Part shown: one piece after another, positions 47,388 through 57,392 of the stretch
How positions within the stretch are numbered: position 1 is the first letter of the stretch
Layout of the letters: the number at the start of each line of letters is the position of its first letter
Assembly (NCBI GenBank): GCA_016462905.1
Contig: JAEMSI010000001.1
Span: 57,967 to 121,966, forward strand
From: Polynucleobacter sp.
GTDB lineage: Bacteria > Pseudomonadota > Gammaproteobacteria > Burkholderiales > Burkholderiaceae
Direction: 5' to 3'
Length of the DNA: 64,000 bases
Program-made: the position numbers and the translations under genes
The notes under the pieces: generated by a model
The model's database searches: none
What the model was told of the DNA's origin: nothing
What the model saw: the letters and a program-made list of their open reading frames with translations, nothing else

Positions 47388-50090
47388 TTAAACCGTCATT
47401 GGATTTGGTTTTTGTGTATCGATCTGGTATTTTTGAATCGCTGCCGCCACTGTCGATCGATCAATCTCGCCAGAATCTGCCAGAGCCTTTAAGGCAGCCA
47501 AAACTACCCAATGCCGATCTACCTCAAAAAAGTGGCGCAACTGTTCGCGCGTATCCGAACGACCAAAACCATCGGTGCCTAATACTTCGTAACGACGGCC
47601 GAGATTCTGAATCGCAGGTCGAATTTGTTCAGCAAACATGCGCATATAGTCGGTTGCGGCAATGACAGGACCTTTTGTATCTTTTAGACAGGTTTCAACG
47701 TGCGACAGCTTTGGCTCACCCGCTGGATTTAAAAGATTATGGCGATTCACCGTATTCCAATCGCGACCTAATTCATTAAAGCTGGGACATCCCCAAATAT
47801 CGGTGGCAATACCCCAATCGTGTTGCAATAAGTCGGCCGCTGCGATCACTTCTCTGAAGATCGTGCCGCTACCTAGTAATTGCACACGCGCTTTAGCGTT
47901 AGCATCACCAACCGTGCTTAACTTATACATCCCTTTAATAATGTCTTGCTCCACTCCAGCAGGCATTGCTGGGTGAGGATAATTTTCATTCATTAAAGTA
48001 ATGTAGTAATACACGTCTTCTTGATCGGTCAACATACGGCGCATACCATCTTGAATTACCACGGCCAACTCAAACGAGAAAGTCGGGTCATAGCTAATGC
48101 AATTCGGTACCGCTGAACTCCAAATATGGCTGTGCCCATCTTCGTGTTGCAAGCCTTCACCATTTAAGGTGGTTCGACCAGCAGTACCGCCTAGCAAGAA
48201 ACCGCGAGTCCGCATATCGGCCGCAGCCCAGGCTAAATCGCCAATCCGCTGAAATCCAAACATCGAATAAAAAATATAAAAAGGCAGCATCGGTACGCCG
48301 TGGGTTGAATAGGAGGTGCCAGCAGCAATCCAATCGCACATCCCCCCCGCCTCATTAATACCCTCTTGCAAAATCTGACCTTGCTGATGCTCCTTATAGA
48401 ACATCAATTGATCATGGTCTTCGGGCGTATAGAGTTGTCCAAATTGATGCCAGATACCTAATTGCCTAAACATGCCCTCCATCCCAAAAGTACGTGACTC
48501 GTCGGGAATAATCGGCACAACGCGTTGACCCATTCCTTTATCCCTAACAATAGTATTTAGCAAACGCACAAAAACCATCGTAGTAGAAACTTCACGTCCT
48601 TCGGCAGTTGCTTCCAATAAGCCCGAAAAAGTACTGAGTGCAGGTACTGGCAAACTTTCGGCTTTGGTACGTCGCTGCGGCAAATAACCCCCCAACTCCA
48701 TACGACGCTGCTTCATATACTCCAACTCAGGGCTTCCCTCGGCAAATTGCACAAAAGGAATCTCATCCAAGTCTTCGTCTTTTACAGGAATATTGAAACG
48801 ATCGCGGAAATTACGCACATCACTAGCGCCCATTTTTTTAGTATTGTGGGCGGTATTCATTCCCTCACCCGATGCGCCCATGCCATAACCTTTAATGGTC
48901 TTTGCCAAAATCACCGTAGGTTGACCTTGATGATTTACAGCGGAATGGTATGCAGCAAATACTTTGTGGGGATCGTGTCCGCCGCGATTCAAATTCCAAA
49001 TATCGTCATCACTCCAATCGGCTACCAAGGCTTTTAGTTCGGGAGTATTAAATACCACCTCGCGAACATAGGCGCCATTTCTTGACTTTAAGGTTTGATA
49101 TTCACCGTCGACGATTTCGCCCAGACGTTGCATTAAAAGACCTTTTTTATCGCGTGCGAACAAGGCATCCCAATGACTACCCCAAACCACTTTAATCACA
49201 TTCCAACCTGCTCCACGGAATTCGCTTTCTAATTCTTGAATAATTTTTCCATTACCGCGCACAGGGCCATCGAGGCGTTGCAAATTGCAGTTCACGACAA
49301 AGATTAAGTTATCCAACTTCTCGCGACCCGCCATACCAATAGCACCCAAAGATTCGGGTTCGTCGGTTTCGCCATCACCTAAAAAAGCCCATACCTTTCG
49401 GCCATCGGTTTTGGCAAAACCACGATCGCGCAAGTAACGCATAAAACGGGCTTGATAAATTGCCATAATCGGCCCCAGTCCCATTGACACCGTTGGGAAC
49501 TGCCAAAAATCAGGCATCAACCAAGGATGAGGGTAGCTCGATATACCTTGCCCACCCACTTCTTGGCGGAAATGATCGAGTTGAGCGTGGCTTAATCGAC
49601 CCAGCATATAGGCTCTAGAGTAAACACCGGGCGCCGAGTGGCCTTGAACAAAAACTAAATCGCCGCCGTGAGAATCAGATGGGGCGTGCCAAAAATGATT
49701 AAAACCAACATCATATAAAGTAGCAGCCGATTGAAAGGAAGAAATATGACCACCGACATTGGTCGTTTTATTGGCACGCAATACCATCGCCATCGCATTC
49801 CAGCGAGTATAAGAACGAATCTGATGCTCAATATTTTGATCGCCCGGAATCCGTGCTTGCAACTCCACTGGGATGGTATTGATATAAGGGGTTTCAGCAT
49901 GGAAGGCTTGGTTAACTCCATTTACTCTAGCGTGCGATATTTGCTGGTCGATTAAATAAGCAGCTCGCTCTGGACCTTCATTTTTAATGACCCCATCGAG
50001 GGCCTGAAGCCATTCTTGGGTTTCGCCGGGATCCTTATCCTCGCTTAGGCCCATGGTGTTAATGGGTAGATTCTCTGGAACTGCTGCCAT
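47388..50090 (-). CDS. aceE: Pyruvate dehydrogenase E1 component (homodimeric type)
   Basis: Thiamine-diphosphate enzyme that decarboxylates pyruvate, 900 residues. TPP-binding motif GDGETDEPESLGAIGMAGRE through NLIFVVNCN; HGVPMLPFYIFYSMFGFQR and GGTAGRTTLNGEGLQHEDGHS (partly) belong to the family core. It has a strong GGAGG ribosome site and a sigma70-like promoter with dyads just upstream. First gene of aceE-aceF-lpdA. Confidence 0.96.
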   Translation of the reverse strand: MAAVPENLPINTMGLSEDKDPGETQEWLQALDGVIKNEGPERAAYLIDQQISHARVNGVNQAFHAETPYINTIPVELQARIPGDQNIEHQIRSYTRWNAMAMVLRANKTTNVGGHISSFQSAATLYDVGFNHFWHAPSDSHGGDLVFVQGHSAPGVYSRAYMLGRLSHAQLDHFRQEVGGQGISSYPHPWLMPDFWQFPTVSMGLGPIMAIYQARFMRYLRDRGFAKTDGRKVWAFLGDGETDEPESLGAIGMAGREKLDNLIFVVNCNLQRLDGPVRGNGKIIQELESEFRGAGWNVIKVVWGSHWDALFARDKKGLLMQRLGEIVDGEYQTLKSRNGAYVREVVFNTPELKALVADWSDDDIWNLNRGGHDPHKVFAAYHSAVNHQGQPTVILAKTIKGYGMGASGEGMNTAHNTKKMGASDVRNFRDRFNIPVKDEDLDEIPFVQFAEGSPELEYMKQRRMELGGYLPQRRTKAESLPVPALSTFSGLLEATAEGREVSTTMVFVRLLNTIVRDKGMGQRVVPIIPDESRTFGMEGMFRQLGIWHQFGQLYTPEDHDQLMFYKEHQQGQILQEGINEAGGMCDWIAAGTSYSTHGVPMLPFYIFYSMFGFQRIGDLAWAAADMRTRGFLLGGTAGRTTLNGEGLQHEDGHSHIWSSAVPNCISYDPTFSFELAVVIQDGMRRMLTDQEDVYYYITLMNENYPHPAMPAGVEQDIIKGMYKLSTVGDANAKARVQLLGSGTIFREVIAAADLLQHDWGIATDIWGCPSFNELGRDWNTVNRHNLLNPAGEPKLSHVETCLKDTKGPVIAATDYMRMFAEQIRPAIQNLGRRYEVLGTDGFGRSDTREQLRHFFEVDRHWVVLAALKALADSGEIDRSTVAAAIQKYQIDTQKPNPMTV

Positions 50091-50171
50091 AAAGCCTCCA
50101 ATAGTGGTTCATCGTTGCTGAGTATTGCATCGATTCTTTTGCCAGTAAATTGTGTTTACCGAATGCCTAGC

Positions 50172-50247
50172 ATTTTAAGAATGCCAAAAATGCTTGACAA
50201 GAAATATTTCATATAACGGGATTATTTGTCATATTATGAAATAATAT
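50172..50247 (-). promoter_or_regulatory. aceE promoter and upstream dyads in the divergent region
   Basis: On the minus strand TTGTCA (complement of 50195-50200) and TAAAAT (complement of 50172-50177) with a 17-bp spacer form a good sigma70 promoter for aceE. Directly upstream lies the palindrome GAAATATTTC (50201-50210), and further up the inverted repeat ATATTAT-GAA-ATAATAT (50231-50247). These are candidate sites for the adjacent FixJ-type regulator or another factor. The kinase gene starts at 50293 on the other strand. Confidence 0.6.
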
Positions 50248-50292
50248 TGCAGTGCAGAGGCGCCTAAGGTAAAACGCTAAACTATTGAAATC

Positions 50293-52911
50293 GTGAAAAA
50301 AACCTCACCCAAAACAGCCATGCCAAGCAATCAGCTAGCTTGGGTCGAGCGCTTAAAGAAGATACTGACTCTTCAGCGCGTCATCGGTAGCAAAATTATT
50401 TACACGCCATTATTGGCGATTATCTTATTTGTTTTGGTGATGGGGGTGATCTTAGGTACCCTCCAATTACAAGAACGCCAACAACAAGAAGGCGCCCTAT
50501 TTAGAGAGCTCGCATTAGTTCAGCAACGCATACAACTGCGCTTTGTATCCAATGGCGAAATCATCGAATCGATTGCGCGCGACCTTGGCAATTCTCAAGG
50601 TGATACTTCTTTACGCAAATCCGTACTCGAGAAATCGCTCTCCTTTGTCATGAGCAATCAAGAGGTTGTTCAAATCATGTGGCTCAATGAAAATGAGTGG
50701 CGGCAATGGATGATTCCAGCCGCCTCAAAAAGTAATGAGTGGCTCGATCGAGCCCCCAATTCTGAAGCCTTGCAGCAACAATTACGCCGCGCTATTTACC
50801 TCAGTCGCGAAACCAATCGTGCCTCTTATAGTCAAATGGTGCAACTCCAATTTACTAAAGATGAACCCTATATGCGCGATTATCAATCGGTATTTTGGGA
50901 AGTAGTACCCACCACCAAAAATGGCGAGATATCGGGCGCCCTAGCTGTTCTCTACTCAGGGCAGGGAATTTTAAATTACATCATCCCCAGCGAAATTAAA
51001 AACCAATATCGCTTTTCTTTAATCAACCAAAATAATGAAGTCTTGGCGATTTCCTCCGATCGAGATACCCCTTTTCGCGCATTAAGTAGCGAAACCATGT
51101 TAGATTTTGGCGCGCTGGGACCGAATGTCACGTTACGCGTAGATACTTATCCGCCACCAACGAATTTAACCTTACGCATGCTATTGGGGGTTGTGATTTG
51201 CTTAAGCCTGTTTGTGGTCTGGAGTTTATGGTCTGTGTTGAAACAAATTCAAGTCCGTCAACAAACTGAAGCAAACCTACGAACCGAAACTAGTTTTCGC
51301 CGAGTGATTGAAGATTCAACTCCGATTGGCATCCGCGCTCATGACATGGAAAAACGCATTACCTATGTGAATCGCTCCTTTTCAGAATTAACCGGTTGGC
51401 AACCCGAAGAGTTGATTGGTTTAAAACCACCATTCCCATTCTGGCCCGCCGAACATCAAGAAGAACTGATGGAGAAAATGGAGTACGCTCTGAGTTCAAA
51501 TGATAAGCGCGCTATTGACGGAACGATTCAAAAACGCGACGGCACTCGAATTGCAACCCGCACCTTTGTTGCGCCCCTGATTAATGAAAAAGGCCAACAA
51601 ACTGGTTGGGTTACCTCCTTAATTGACGTTTCTGAACCAAAACGAATTCGCGAAGAGTTAACAGCAACCCAAGAACGTTTTGTAACAGTACTTGAAGGAT
51701 TGGATGCAGCAGTATCAGTAGTCTCGATCGAAAACGGTGATCTCTTGTTTGCCAATCGCTACTATCGCGAACGGTTTGGTGAAACTTCGGTCGGCCATAT
51801 TGATTTAGCGGGTCATGAAATGGATCCTAGCTCGATGATGGGTTTGGGAGACGACACTATAGATGCTTTAGCTGGATTGCCCGCCTCTATTTTGGAAATA
51901 AATCGTAGTTCGGAAACCCAAGAAATTCAATTACGTAGTGATGCAAATCGCTGGTATGAAGTACGTCGACGTTTTATTCCATGGGTCGATGGTCACTTGG
52001 CTCAACTGTTGATTGCTACCGACATTACCTTACGAAAAAACACTGAGGCACTGGCTAGGCAACAGGAAGAACGCATGCAATTTACCAGTCGCTTAACTAC
52101 CATGGGTGAAATGGCATCGTCGCTGGCGCACGAACTCAACCAGCCGCTTTCGGCAATTACAAACTATTGCAATGGAATCGCCAAACGCTTGTCTGGAAGC
52201 AGTAGCGACTTAGCCCAAGAACTATTGCCTGCTCTTAAAAAAGCAAGCGAACAAGCGCATCGGGCCGGAACCATCATTCAGCGCATTCGAAGCTTTGTGA
52301 AACGCAGCGAACCACAAAACAAACTTAGTCGAATTGAAGACATTATTGCGGATGCAGTTGGCTTAATTGAATTAGAAGCAAATCGTCAAGGATTCAAAAT
52401 TAGTAGCGAGCTTGATCCACGTTTGCCCGAGGTTGAATTAGACCCTATCTTGATTCAACAGGTTTTAGTTAATCTCTTAAAAAATGCTATCGATAGTATG
52501 CGTGATACTTACCCCAGTTCCGCGCGCTGGACAACGTCGCCGATTAAAATTAAGGCTGATATTGAAAGTACAACCGCCACCCCGATGCTACGAATACAAG
52601 TAAGCGATTCAGGAGGCGGTATTTCAGCAGTGGCCAACGAAAAAATGTTCGAACCTTTTTTTAGCACTAAAACCGACGGGATGGGGATGGGGTTAAATAT
52701 TTGCCGCTCGATTATTGAGTCCCATCATGGCCGGCTTTGGGCCCAAAACCTAACCCATTCTGAAACTCAGCGTTTAATGGGCTGCACCTTTACAATCCTT
52801 CTACCGCTAGAATTTAGTACAGAAGCAAAAAAACAGGTTATTGCCACCAAAATGCAGTTAAATGAGAACCCAAATGAATCTAAGCAATCCCTTGAAAACG
52901 AACCTAACTGA
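50293..52911 (+). CDS. PAS-domain membrane sensor histidine kinase
   Basis: 872-residue sensor kinase with a GTG start. Membrane helix at about 38-60, a periplasmic sensing region to about 290, a second helix at about 294-316, two PAS domains (about 330-450 and 455-585), HisKA with the phospho-acceptor His613 in SSLAHELNQPLSAITNY, and a HATPase domain with NLLKNAIDSM, SDSGGGI and GMGMGLNICRSIIES. Resembles the FixL/DctB class. Its partner response regulator overlaps its 3' end. Divergent from aceE, so control of pyruvate dehydrogenase is plausible; the signal is unknown. Confidence 0.9.
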   Translation: MKKTSPKTAMPSNQLAWVERLKKILTLQRVIGSKIIYTPLLAIILFVLVMGVILGTLQLQERQQQEGALFRELALVQQRIQLRFVSNGEIIESIARDLGNSQGDTSLRKSVLEKSLSFVMSNQEVVQIMWLNENEWRQWMIPAASKSNEWLDRAPNSEALQQQLRRAIYLSRETNRASYSQMVQLQFTKDEPYMRDYQSVFWEVVPTTKNGEISGALAVLYSGQGILNYIIPSEIKNQYRFSLINQNNEVLAISSDRDTPFRALSSETMLDFGALGPNVTLRVDTYPPPTNLTLRMLLGVVICLSLFVVWSLWSVLKQIQVRQQTEANLRTETSFRRVIEDSTPIGIRAHDMEKRITYVNRSFSELTGWQPEELIGLKPPFPFWPAEHQEELMEKMEYALSSNDKRAIDGTIQKRDGTRIATRTFVAPLINEKGQQTGWVTSLIDVSEPKRIREELTATQERFVTVLEGLDAAVSVVSIENGDLLFANRYYRERFGETSVGHIDLAGHEMDPSSMMGLGDDTIDALAGLPASILEINRSSETQEIQLRSDANRWYEVRRRFIPWVDGHLAQLLIATDITLRKNTEALARQQEERMQFTSRLTTMGEMASSLAHELNQPLSAITNYCNGIAKRLSGSSSDLAQELLPALKKASEQAHRAGTIIQRIRSFVKRSEPQNKLSRIEDIIADAVGLIELEANRQGFKISSELDPRLPEVELDPILIQQVLVNLLKNAIDSMRDTYPSSARWTTSPIKIKADIESTTATPMLRIQVSDSGGGISAVANEKMFEPFFSTKTDGMGMGLNICRSIIESHHGRLWAQNLTHSETQRLMGCTFTILLPLEFSTEAKKQVIATKMQLNENPNESKQSLENEPN

Positions 52912-53506
52912 AGTGGTTTATGTCGTCGATGACGATGAGGCTGTTCGTGACTCCCTAACCTGGCTACTTGAAAGCAATGGTTACACCGTTCGTACTCATG
53001 CCAGTGCTGAACGGTTTTTACAATCACTGCAAAATACCGACAAATCGACTGTATCGTGTTTAATTTTAGATGTCCGTATGCCGGGCATGTCGGGTCTGGA
53101 GTTACAAGAACGCTTGCTTTCTGAAAATCTACCCATGCCGATTTCATTTATTACGGGTCATGGCGATGTCACCATGGCAGTTTCAACTATGAAAAAAGGT
53201 GCGGTTGATTTCATCGAGAAACCATTTAAAGAGAGTGAACTTTGCACGCTAGTTGAACGGATGCTCAGTAAAGCCCGAGTTGATTTTGCTCAAGCCGATC
53301 ATCGCAAAATAACCCAATCGCTTTTAGGGAAACTCACCAGTCGTGAGCGCCAAGTATTGGAACGAATTGTTGCGGGTCGACTCAATAAACAAATTGCCGA
53401 TGATCTCAATATTTCCATTAAAACGGTTGAGGCACATCGTGCCAATATCATGGAAAAGCTCAATGTGAACACAGTTGCCGATCTATTGCGACTCGCCTTA
53501 AGCTAA
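52874..53506 (+). CDS. FixJ/NarL-family response regulator
   Basis: About 210-residue regulator. The receiver domain has [15 protein letters not shown], the phospho-acceptor Asp66 in [12 protein letters not shown] and the switch Lys in [11 protein letters not shown]. The LuxR-type HTH is at the C-terminus ([28 protein letters not shown]). The ATG at 52874 is preferred since GAGAA lies upstream; an ATG four codons earlier (52862) is possible. Either way the gene overlaps the end of the kinase gene by 38-50 bp, showing tight coupling. Confidence 0.9.
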   Translation: MNLSNPLKTNLTEVVYVVDDDEAVRDSLTWLLESNGYTVRTHASAERFLQSLQNTDKSTVSCLILDVRMPGMSGLELQERLLSENLPMPISFITGHGDVTMAVSTMKKGAVDFIEKPFKESELCTLVERMLSKARVDFAQADHRKITQSLLGKLTSRERQVLERIVAGRLNKQIADDLNISIKTVEAHRANIMEKLNVNTVADLLRLALS

Positions 53507-53511
53507 TTACG

Positions 53512-54387
53512 ATGCCAGCCAGAATCATTGACGGGGTTCAACTCTCGAAAAAAATTCGCGCTGAAATCGCAACCCGTTCAGCGATTCTGACAGCTAAAGG
53601 GGTAAGACCTGGTCTAGCAGTCATCATGGTCGGCGAGAACCCGGCTAGTGAAGTCTATGTTCGCAATAAAGTAAAAGCGTGTGAAGATGTTGATTTTCAT
53701 TCGGTTTTGGAACGCTACGCTGACGACCTCGAAGAAAATGAGCTCTTAGCGCGCATTGCCATTCTGAATGCCGACCCCAGTATTCACGGCATCTTAGTGC
53801 AACTCCCTTTACCCAATCACATTTCGGCTGAACGTGTGATTGAGTCCATCGCTCCCGAAAAAGATGTCGATGGATTTCATATTGCTAATGCAGGCGCACT
53901 AATGATTGGTAAACCCTTATTTAAACCCTGCACCCCATACGGCTGTATGAAAATGTTAGAAAGCATTGACTACCCTTTGCGCGGTGCTCGTGCAGTGGTC
54001 GTTGGCGCCTCGAATATTGTGGGCAAGCCCATGGCCATGCTGTTATTGCAAGCGGGCGCGACCGTCACCCTCTGCAATAGTAAAACGAGAGATCTGGGGA
54101 GTGTTACCAAAGATGCCGATGTTTTAGTGGTTGCTACTGGTAAGCCAAAAATGATTATGGGCAATATGGTGAAGCCCGGTGCGGTTGTGATTGATGTCGG
54201 TATCAATCGCTTACCCGATGGCAAATTGTGTGGAGATGTCGATTTTGATACGGCCAAATACGTCGCCGACTGGATTACCCCTGTACCTGGCGGTGTAGGT
54301 CCGATGACCATTACGATGCTATTAATGAATACCCTCGAGGCAGTAGAACATAGCCTCACTCATCATAAACATGGCGCACACAAATAA
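53512..54387 (+). CDS. folD: Bifunctional methylenetetrahydrofolate dehydrogenase/cyclohydrolase
   Basis: Interconverts methylene-, methenyl- and formyl-tetrahydrofolate, 291 residues. Signatures are [14 protein letters not shown] with the catalytic Lys, [21 protein letters not shown], the NADP loop [18 protein letters not shown] and the C-terminal [18 protein letters not shown]. It lies 5 bp after the response regulator; its 3' end overlaps prlC by 17 bp. Confidence 0.95.
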   Translation: MPARIIDGVQLSKKIRAEIATRSAILTAKGVRPGLAVIMVGENPASEVYVRNKVKACEDVDFHSVLERYADDLEENELLARIAILNADPSIHGILVQLPLPNHISAERVIESIAPEKDVDGFHIANAGALMIGKPLFKPCTPYGCMKMLESIDYPLRGARAVVVGASNIVGKPMAMLLLQAGATVTLCNSKTRDLGSVTKDADVLVVATGKPKMIMGNMVKPGAVVIDVGINRLPDGKLCGDVDFDTAKYVADWITPVPGGVGPMTITMLLMNTLEAVEHSLTHHKHGAHK

Positions 54388-56467
54388 TCCACTCCTCTCC
54401 TTTGGCAGAGAAATTGCTGACTACGCGAGCGTCAAACCAACCGATATTCAAGCTGCGATCGAGCAATTATTAGTCGAGGCAGAAATCGCAGTTCATCATG
54501 CGCTCGACCCCAATACACCAGCAAATTGGAATCAACTATTAGAACCGCTTGAGGATGCTACTGAAGCATTGAGCCGGTCTTGGGGCGTAGTAACCCACCT
54601 CAATAGCGTTGCCGATACACCCGAGTTACGAGAGGCATATGGCAGCATTCTTCCTAAAGTAACTGCTTTTTATGCGAGCCTTGGACAAAACTTACCCTTA
54701 TTTGAGCGCTTTAAAGAATTACAAAAAAATCCTGAATTCAAAAACCTCAAACCAGAACAAAAAAAGGTGATTGAAAACTCCTTGCGTGATTTTCGCTTAG
54801 GTGGCGCTGAATTAAGTGCTGAAAAAAAAGTGCGCTTTGCCGAAATCCAAGATCAACAAGCCATTTTAGGTAAGGCTTTTTCAGATCACGTACTAGACGC
54901 TACTGATGCATTTGTTCATGTGATTCATGATGAATCGCAAATGAGAGGTCTGCCCAATGATGTGATTGCCGCTGCAGCTGATACGGCTAAGCAAAAAGAC
55001 CTACTGGGTTGGGCTTTTACCCTGCACTTTCCGTCCTACTACCCTGTCCAACAATATTCCGAAAATCGAGCTTTACGAAAATTAATGTACGAGGCTTATG
55101 TCACACGTGCCTCAGAACTCGGTAAACAATATGGACAAGGGGATAGCGCTTGGGACAACACCGAGAATATGCTGCAGCAACTCCGACTGCGCAAAGAAGA
55201 GGCACAGTTGCTTGGCTTTAAAAATTATGCCGAATTAAGTCTAGCCCCCAAAATGGCCAATAGCGTCATCGAGGTTGATCAATTTTTAACAGACTTTGCT
55301 AAACGCGCTAAACCATTTGCCCAGAATGACTGGGACGAGCTAAATCAATTCGCCCGTGATGAATTAGGAATCGATCGGATTGAACCGTGGGATATTGCGT
55401 ATGCATCCGAAAAATTAAAACAACAACGCTATGCATTCTCAGAAAATGAACTGAAACAATATTTTCCCTTGCCCAAAGTGCTCGAGGGCTTATTTCGTGT
55501 GATTCAAACCCTTTTCTCAGTTGAAATTAAGCCAGCTACCTTGCCCAAGTGGCATCATGATGTGCAATCGTTTGCCTTAATAAACGAAAAACAAGAAACC
55601 ATTGCTTTCTTTTATTTAGATCCCTATGCTCGGCCAGGTAAACGGGGCGGAGCTTGGATGGACGATGCTCGAGGCCGACGCGTCTTACCCAATGGTGATG
55701 TGCAAATACCCGTCGCCTATTTAGTCTGTAATTTTGCGGCACCTGCCGAAGTCAATGGTCAACTCATGCCACCTACGATTACGCACGACGATGTCATTAC
55801 CCTGTTTCATGAAGCGGGACATGGAATGCATCATTTGTTGACTCAGGTTGGCTCGCTTGGGGTTTCGGGCATTAATGGTGTTGAATGGGATGCGGTTGAA
55901 TTACCCAGTCAATTGATGGAGAACTTCTGCTGGGAATGGGAAGTTCTTGAAAAAATGACAGCGCACGCACAAACACAAGCTGCTTTACCCAAAGAACTAT
56001 TTGAGAAAATGCTAGCAGCAAAAAATTTCCAAAATGGCCTTACTACCATGCGTCAGTTGGTGTTCTCGTTAACCGATTGGCGTTTACATTCCACTTTTAA
56101 TGCCGAGGTCTCGTCTCCCCAAGGCATTCTTGAATTAGCTCGTCAAACCAACGATGAATACCATGTGTTTTCACAACCCATTTTGTCGCGCTGGCCTAAT
56201 AGCTTTACCCACGTCTTTGCTGGAGGGTATGCAGCGGGCTATTACAGTTATAAATGGGCCGAAGTCTTATCGGCTGATGCCTACGCAGCATTTGAGGAGG
56301 CCGCCAAACTCAGTGGCACAGTACTCGACAAAGAAACGGGTAAACGCTATCACCGCGAAATTTTGGCAGTAGGCGGAAGTCGTCCCGCAGCCGAATCGTT
56401 TAAGGCATTTCGTCAGAGGGAACCTCAAATCGAAGCCCTTCTTCGTCACGGTGGCATGCTGAAGTAA
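54371..56467 (+). CDS. prlC: Oligopeptidase A (M3 metallopeptidase)
   Basis: Cytoplasmic zinc oligopeptidase that degrades short peptides such as cleaved signal peptides, 698 residues. The zinc motif is [10 protein letters not shown] with the second Glu ligand in [20 protein letters not shown]-terminal [22 protein letters not shown] is typical of the M3A group. It begins inside the last 17 bp of folD. Converges on the PanB-like gene with 24 bp between. Confidence 0.94.
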   Translation: MAHTNNPLLSFGREIADYASVKPTDIQAAIEQLLVEAEIAVHHALDPNTPANWNQLLEPLEDATEALSRSWGVVTHLNSVADTPELREAYGSILPKVTAFYASLGQNLPLFERFKELQKNPEFKNLKPEQKKVIENSLRDFRLGGAELSAEKKVRFAEIQDQQAILGKAFSDHVLDATDAFVHVIHDESQMRGLPNDVIAAAADTAKQKDLLGWAFTLHFPSYYPVQQYSENRALRKLMYEAYVTRASELGKQYGQGDSAWDNTENMLQQLRLRKEEAQLLGFKNYAELSLAPKMANSVIEVDQFLTDFAKRAKPFAQNDWDELNQFARDELGIDRIEPWDIAYASEKLKQQRYAFSENELKQYFPLPKVLEGLFRVIQTLFSVEIKPATLPKWHHDVQSFALINEKQETIAFFYLDPYARPGKRGGAWMDDARGRRVLPNGDVQIPVAYLVCNFAAPAEVNGQLMPPTITHDDVITLFHEAGHGMHHLLTQVGSLGVSGINGVEWDAVELPSQLMENFCWEWEVLEKMTAHAQTQAALPKELFEKMLAAKNFQNGLTTMRQLVFSLTDWRLHSTFNAEVSSPQGILELARQTNDEYHVFSQPILSRWPNSFTHVFAGGYAAGYYSYKWAEVLSADAYAAFEEAAKLSGTVLDKETGKRYHREILAVGGSRPAAESFKAFRQREPQIEALLRHGGMLK

Positions 56468-56491
56468 AAATCCTTCCGCATTCACCTTGAT

Positions 56492-57373
56492 TTAAATGTG
56501 TTTACGCTTTTCCACCATCGTCATAAACTTTTCATACTCTTTATCGTCTACGGAGTAACTGTGGTCGTCATCAGGAAAAGTACCGCCTTTCACATCGGCA
56601 ATGTACTCCTGAATGCCCTTAACGGCAACCTCGGTCAAATTCGCATAGCGCTTAGTAAATTTGGGCTTAAAGTCTGAAAACACACCTAATAAATCATGGC
56701 ACAGTAATATTTGACCATCGGTGCCAACCCCAGCCCCAATCCCAATCGTTGGAATATCCAATTGCTTTGATATCACTGCGGCAATCTTGGCAGGGACAGC
56801 CTCAAATTCCAACATAAAACAACCAGCATCCTGAATTGCAAAAGCATCTTCTAAGATTTTCATCGCGGTATCAGCCGTACGACCCTGTATTCGGAATCCA
56901 CCGAACATGGCCACCGTATGAGGTGTCAATCCAATATGCGAAGCCGTTGGAATGCCAGAACTCACCATCGCTTTTAAAATATGCGCCTGTGATTTTCCGC
57001 CTTGAGGTTTGACTGCATCCGATCCCCCTTCTTGCATAAAACGGGTGGCGTTTTTCAAAGCAATCTCGACGGTGTGATAACTTTGGTAGGGCATGCATCC
57101 CAACACAAAGGTGTTCGGTGCCCCGCGACGAATTGCCGCAGTATGCATCACCATCATATCCATCGTGGCAGGAATTGTATTGGGGTGCCCATGCGCAATC
57201 ATCGCCAAGCTATCACCCGCAACCGCCACATCCACTCCAGCCGCTTCAGCCCATTTAGCCGAGGTGTAATCGGGCACCGACATGTACACCATTTTTTCGC
57301 CTGTCTTTTTCGAATCGTAAATCTCTCCGATATTGCGTTTCTTTTTATCTACAGTTGCGGCAGGCTGATTCAT
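56492..57373 (-). CDS. PanB-family protein with altered metal site (not canonical PanB)
   Basis: 293-residue TIM barrel clearly homologous to ketopantoate hydroxymethyltransferase over its length: AGDSLAM, HTAAIRRGAPN, GLTPHTVAMFGGFRIQGRT, IPTIGIGAG and KRYANLTE. Aligned to E. coli PanB from memory, the first Mg ligand (Asp45) is kept as Asp54 and the catalytic Glu181 as Glu191. But Asp84 (in ADLPF) is Cys93 (in LGCMPY), and Glu114 (in VKIEGG) is Gln124 (in VKPQGG); Lys112 is kept as Lys122. Two of three metal ligands are thus lost. It is the last gene of an importer and dioxygenase operon, not next to panC. A different aldolase or lyase activity is likely; the substrate is unknown. Confidence 0.8.
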   Translation of the reverse strand: MNQPAATVDKKKRNIGEIYDSKKTGEKMVYMSVPDYTSAKWAEAAGVDVAVAGDSLAMIAHGHPNTIPATMDMMVMHTAAIRRGAPNTFVLGCMPYQSYHTVEIALKNATRFMQEGGSDAVKPQGGKSQAHILKAMVSSGIPTASHIGLTPHTVAMFGGFRIQGRTADTAMKILEDAFAIQDAGCFMLEFEAVPAKIAAVISKQLDIPTIGIGAGVGTDGQILLCHDLLGVFSDFKPKFTKRYANLTEVAVKGIQEYIADVKGGTFPDDDHSYSVDDKEYEKFMTMVEKRKHI

Positions 57374-57392
57374 TGCTTCTCCAGTTTAAAAA

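Noticed and set aside
53970-54359. 129-codon minus-strand open frame opposite folD
   Set aside because: Antisense shadow of a conserved gene.
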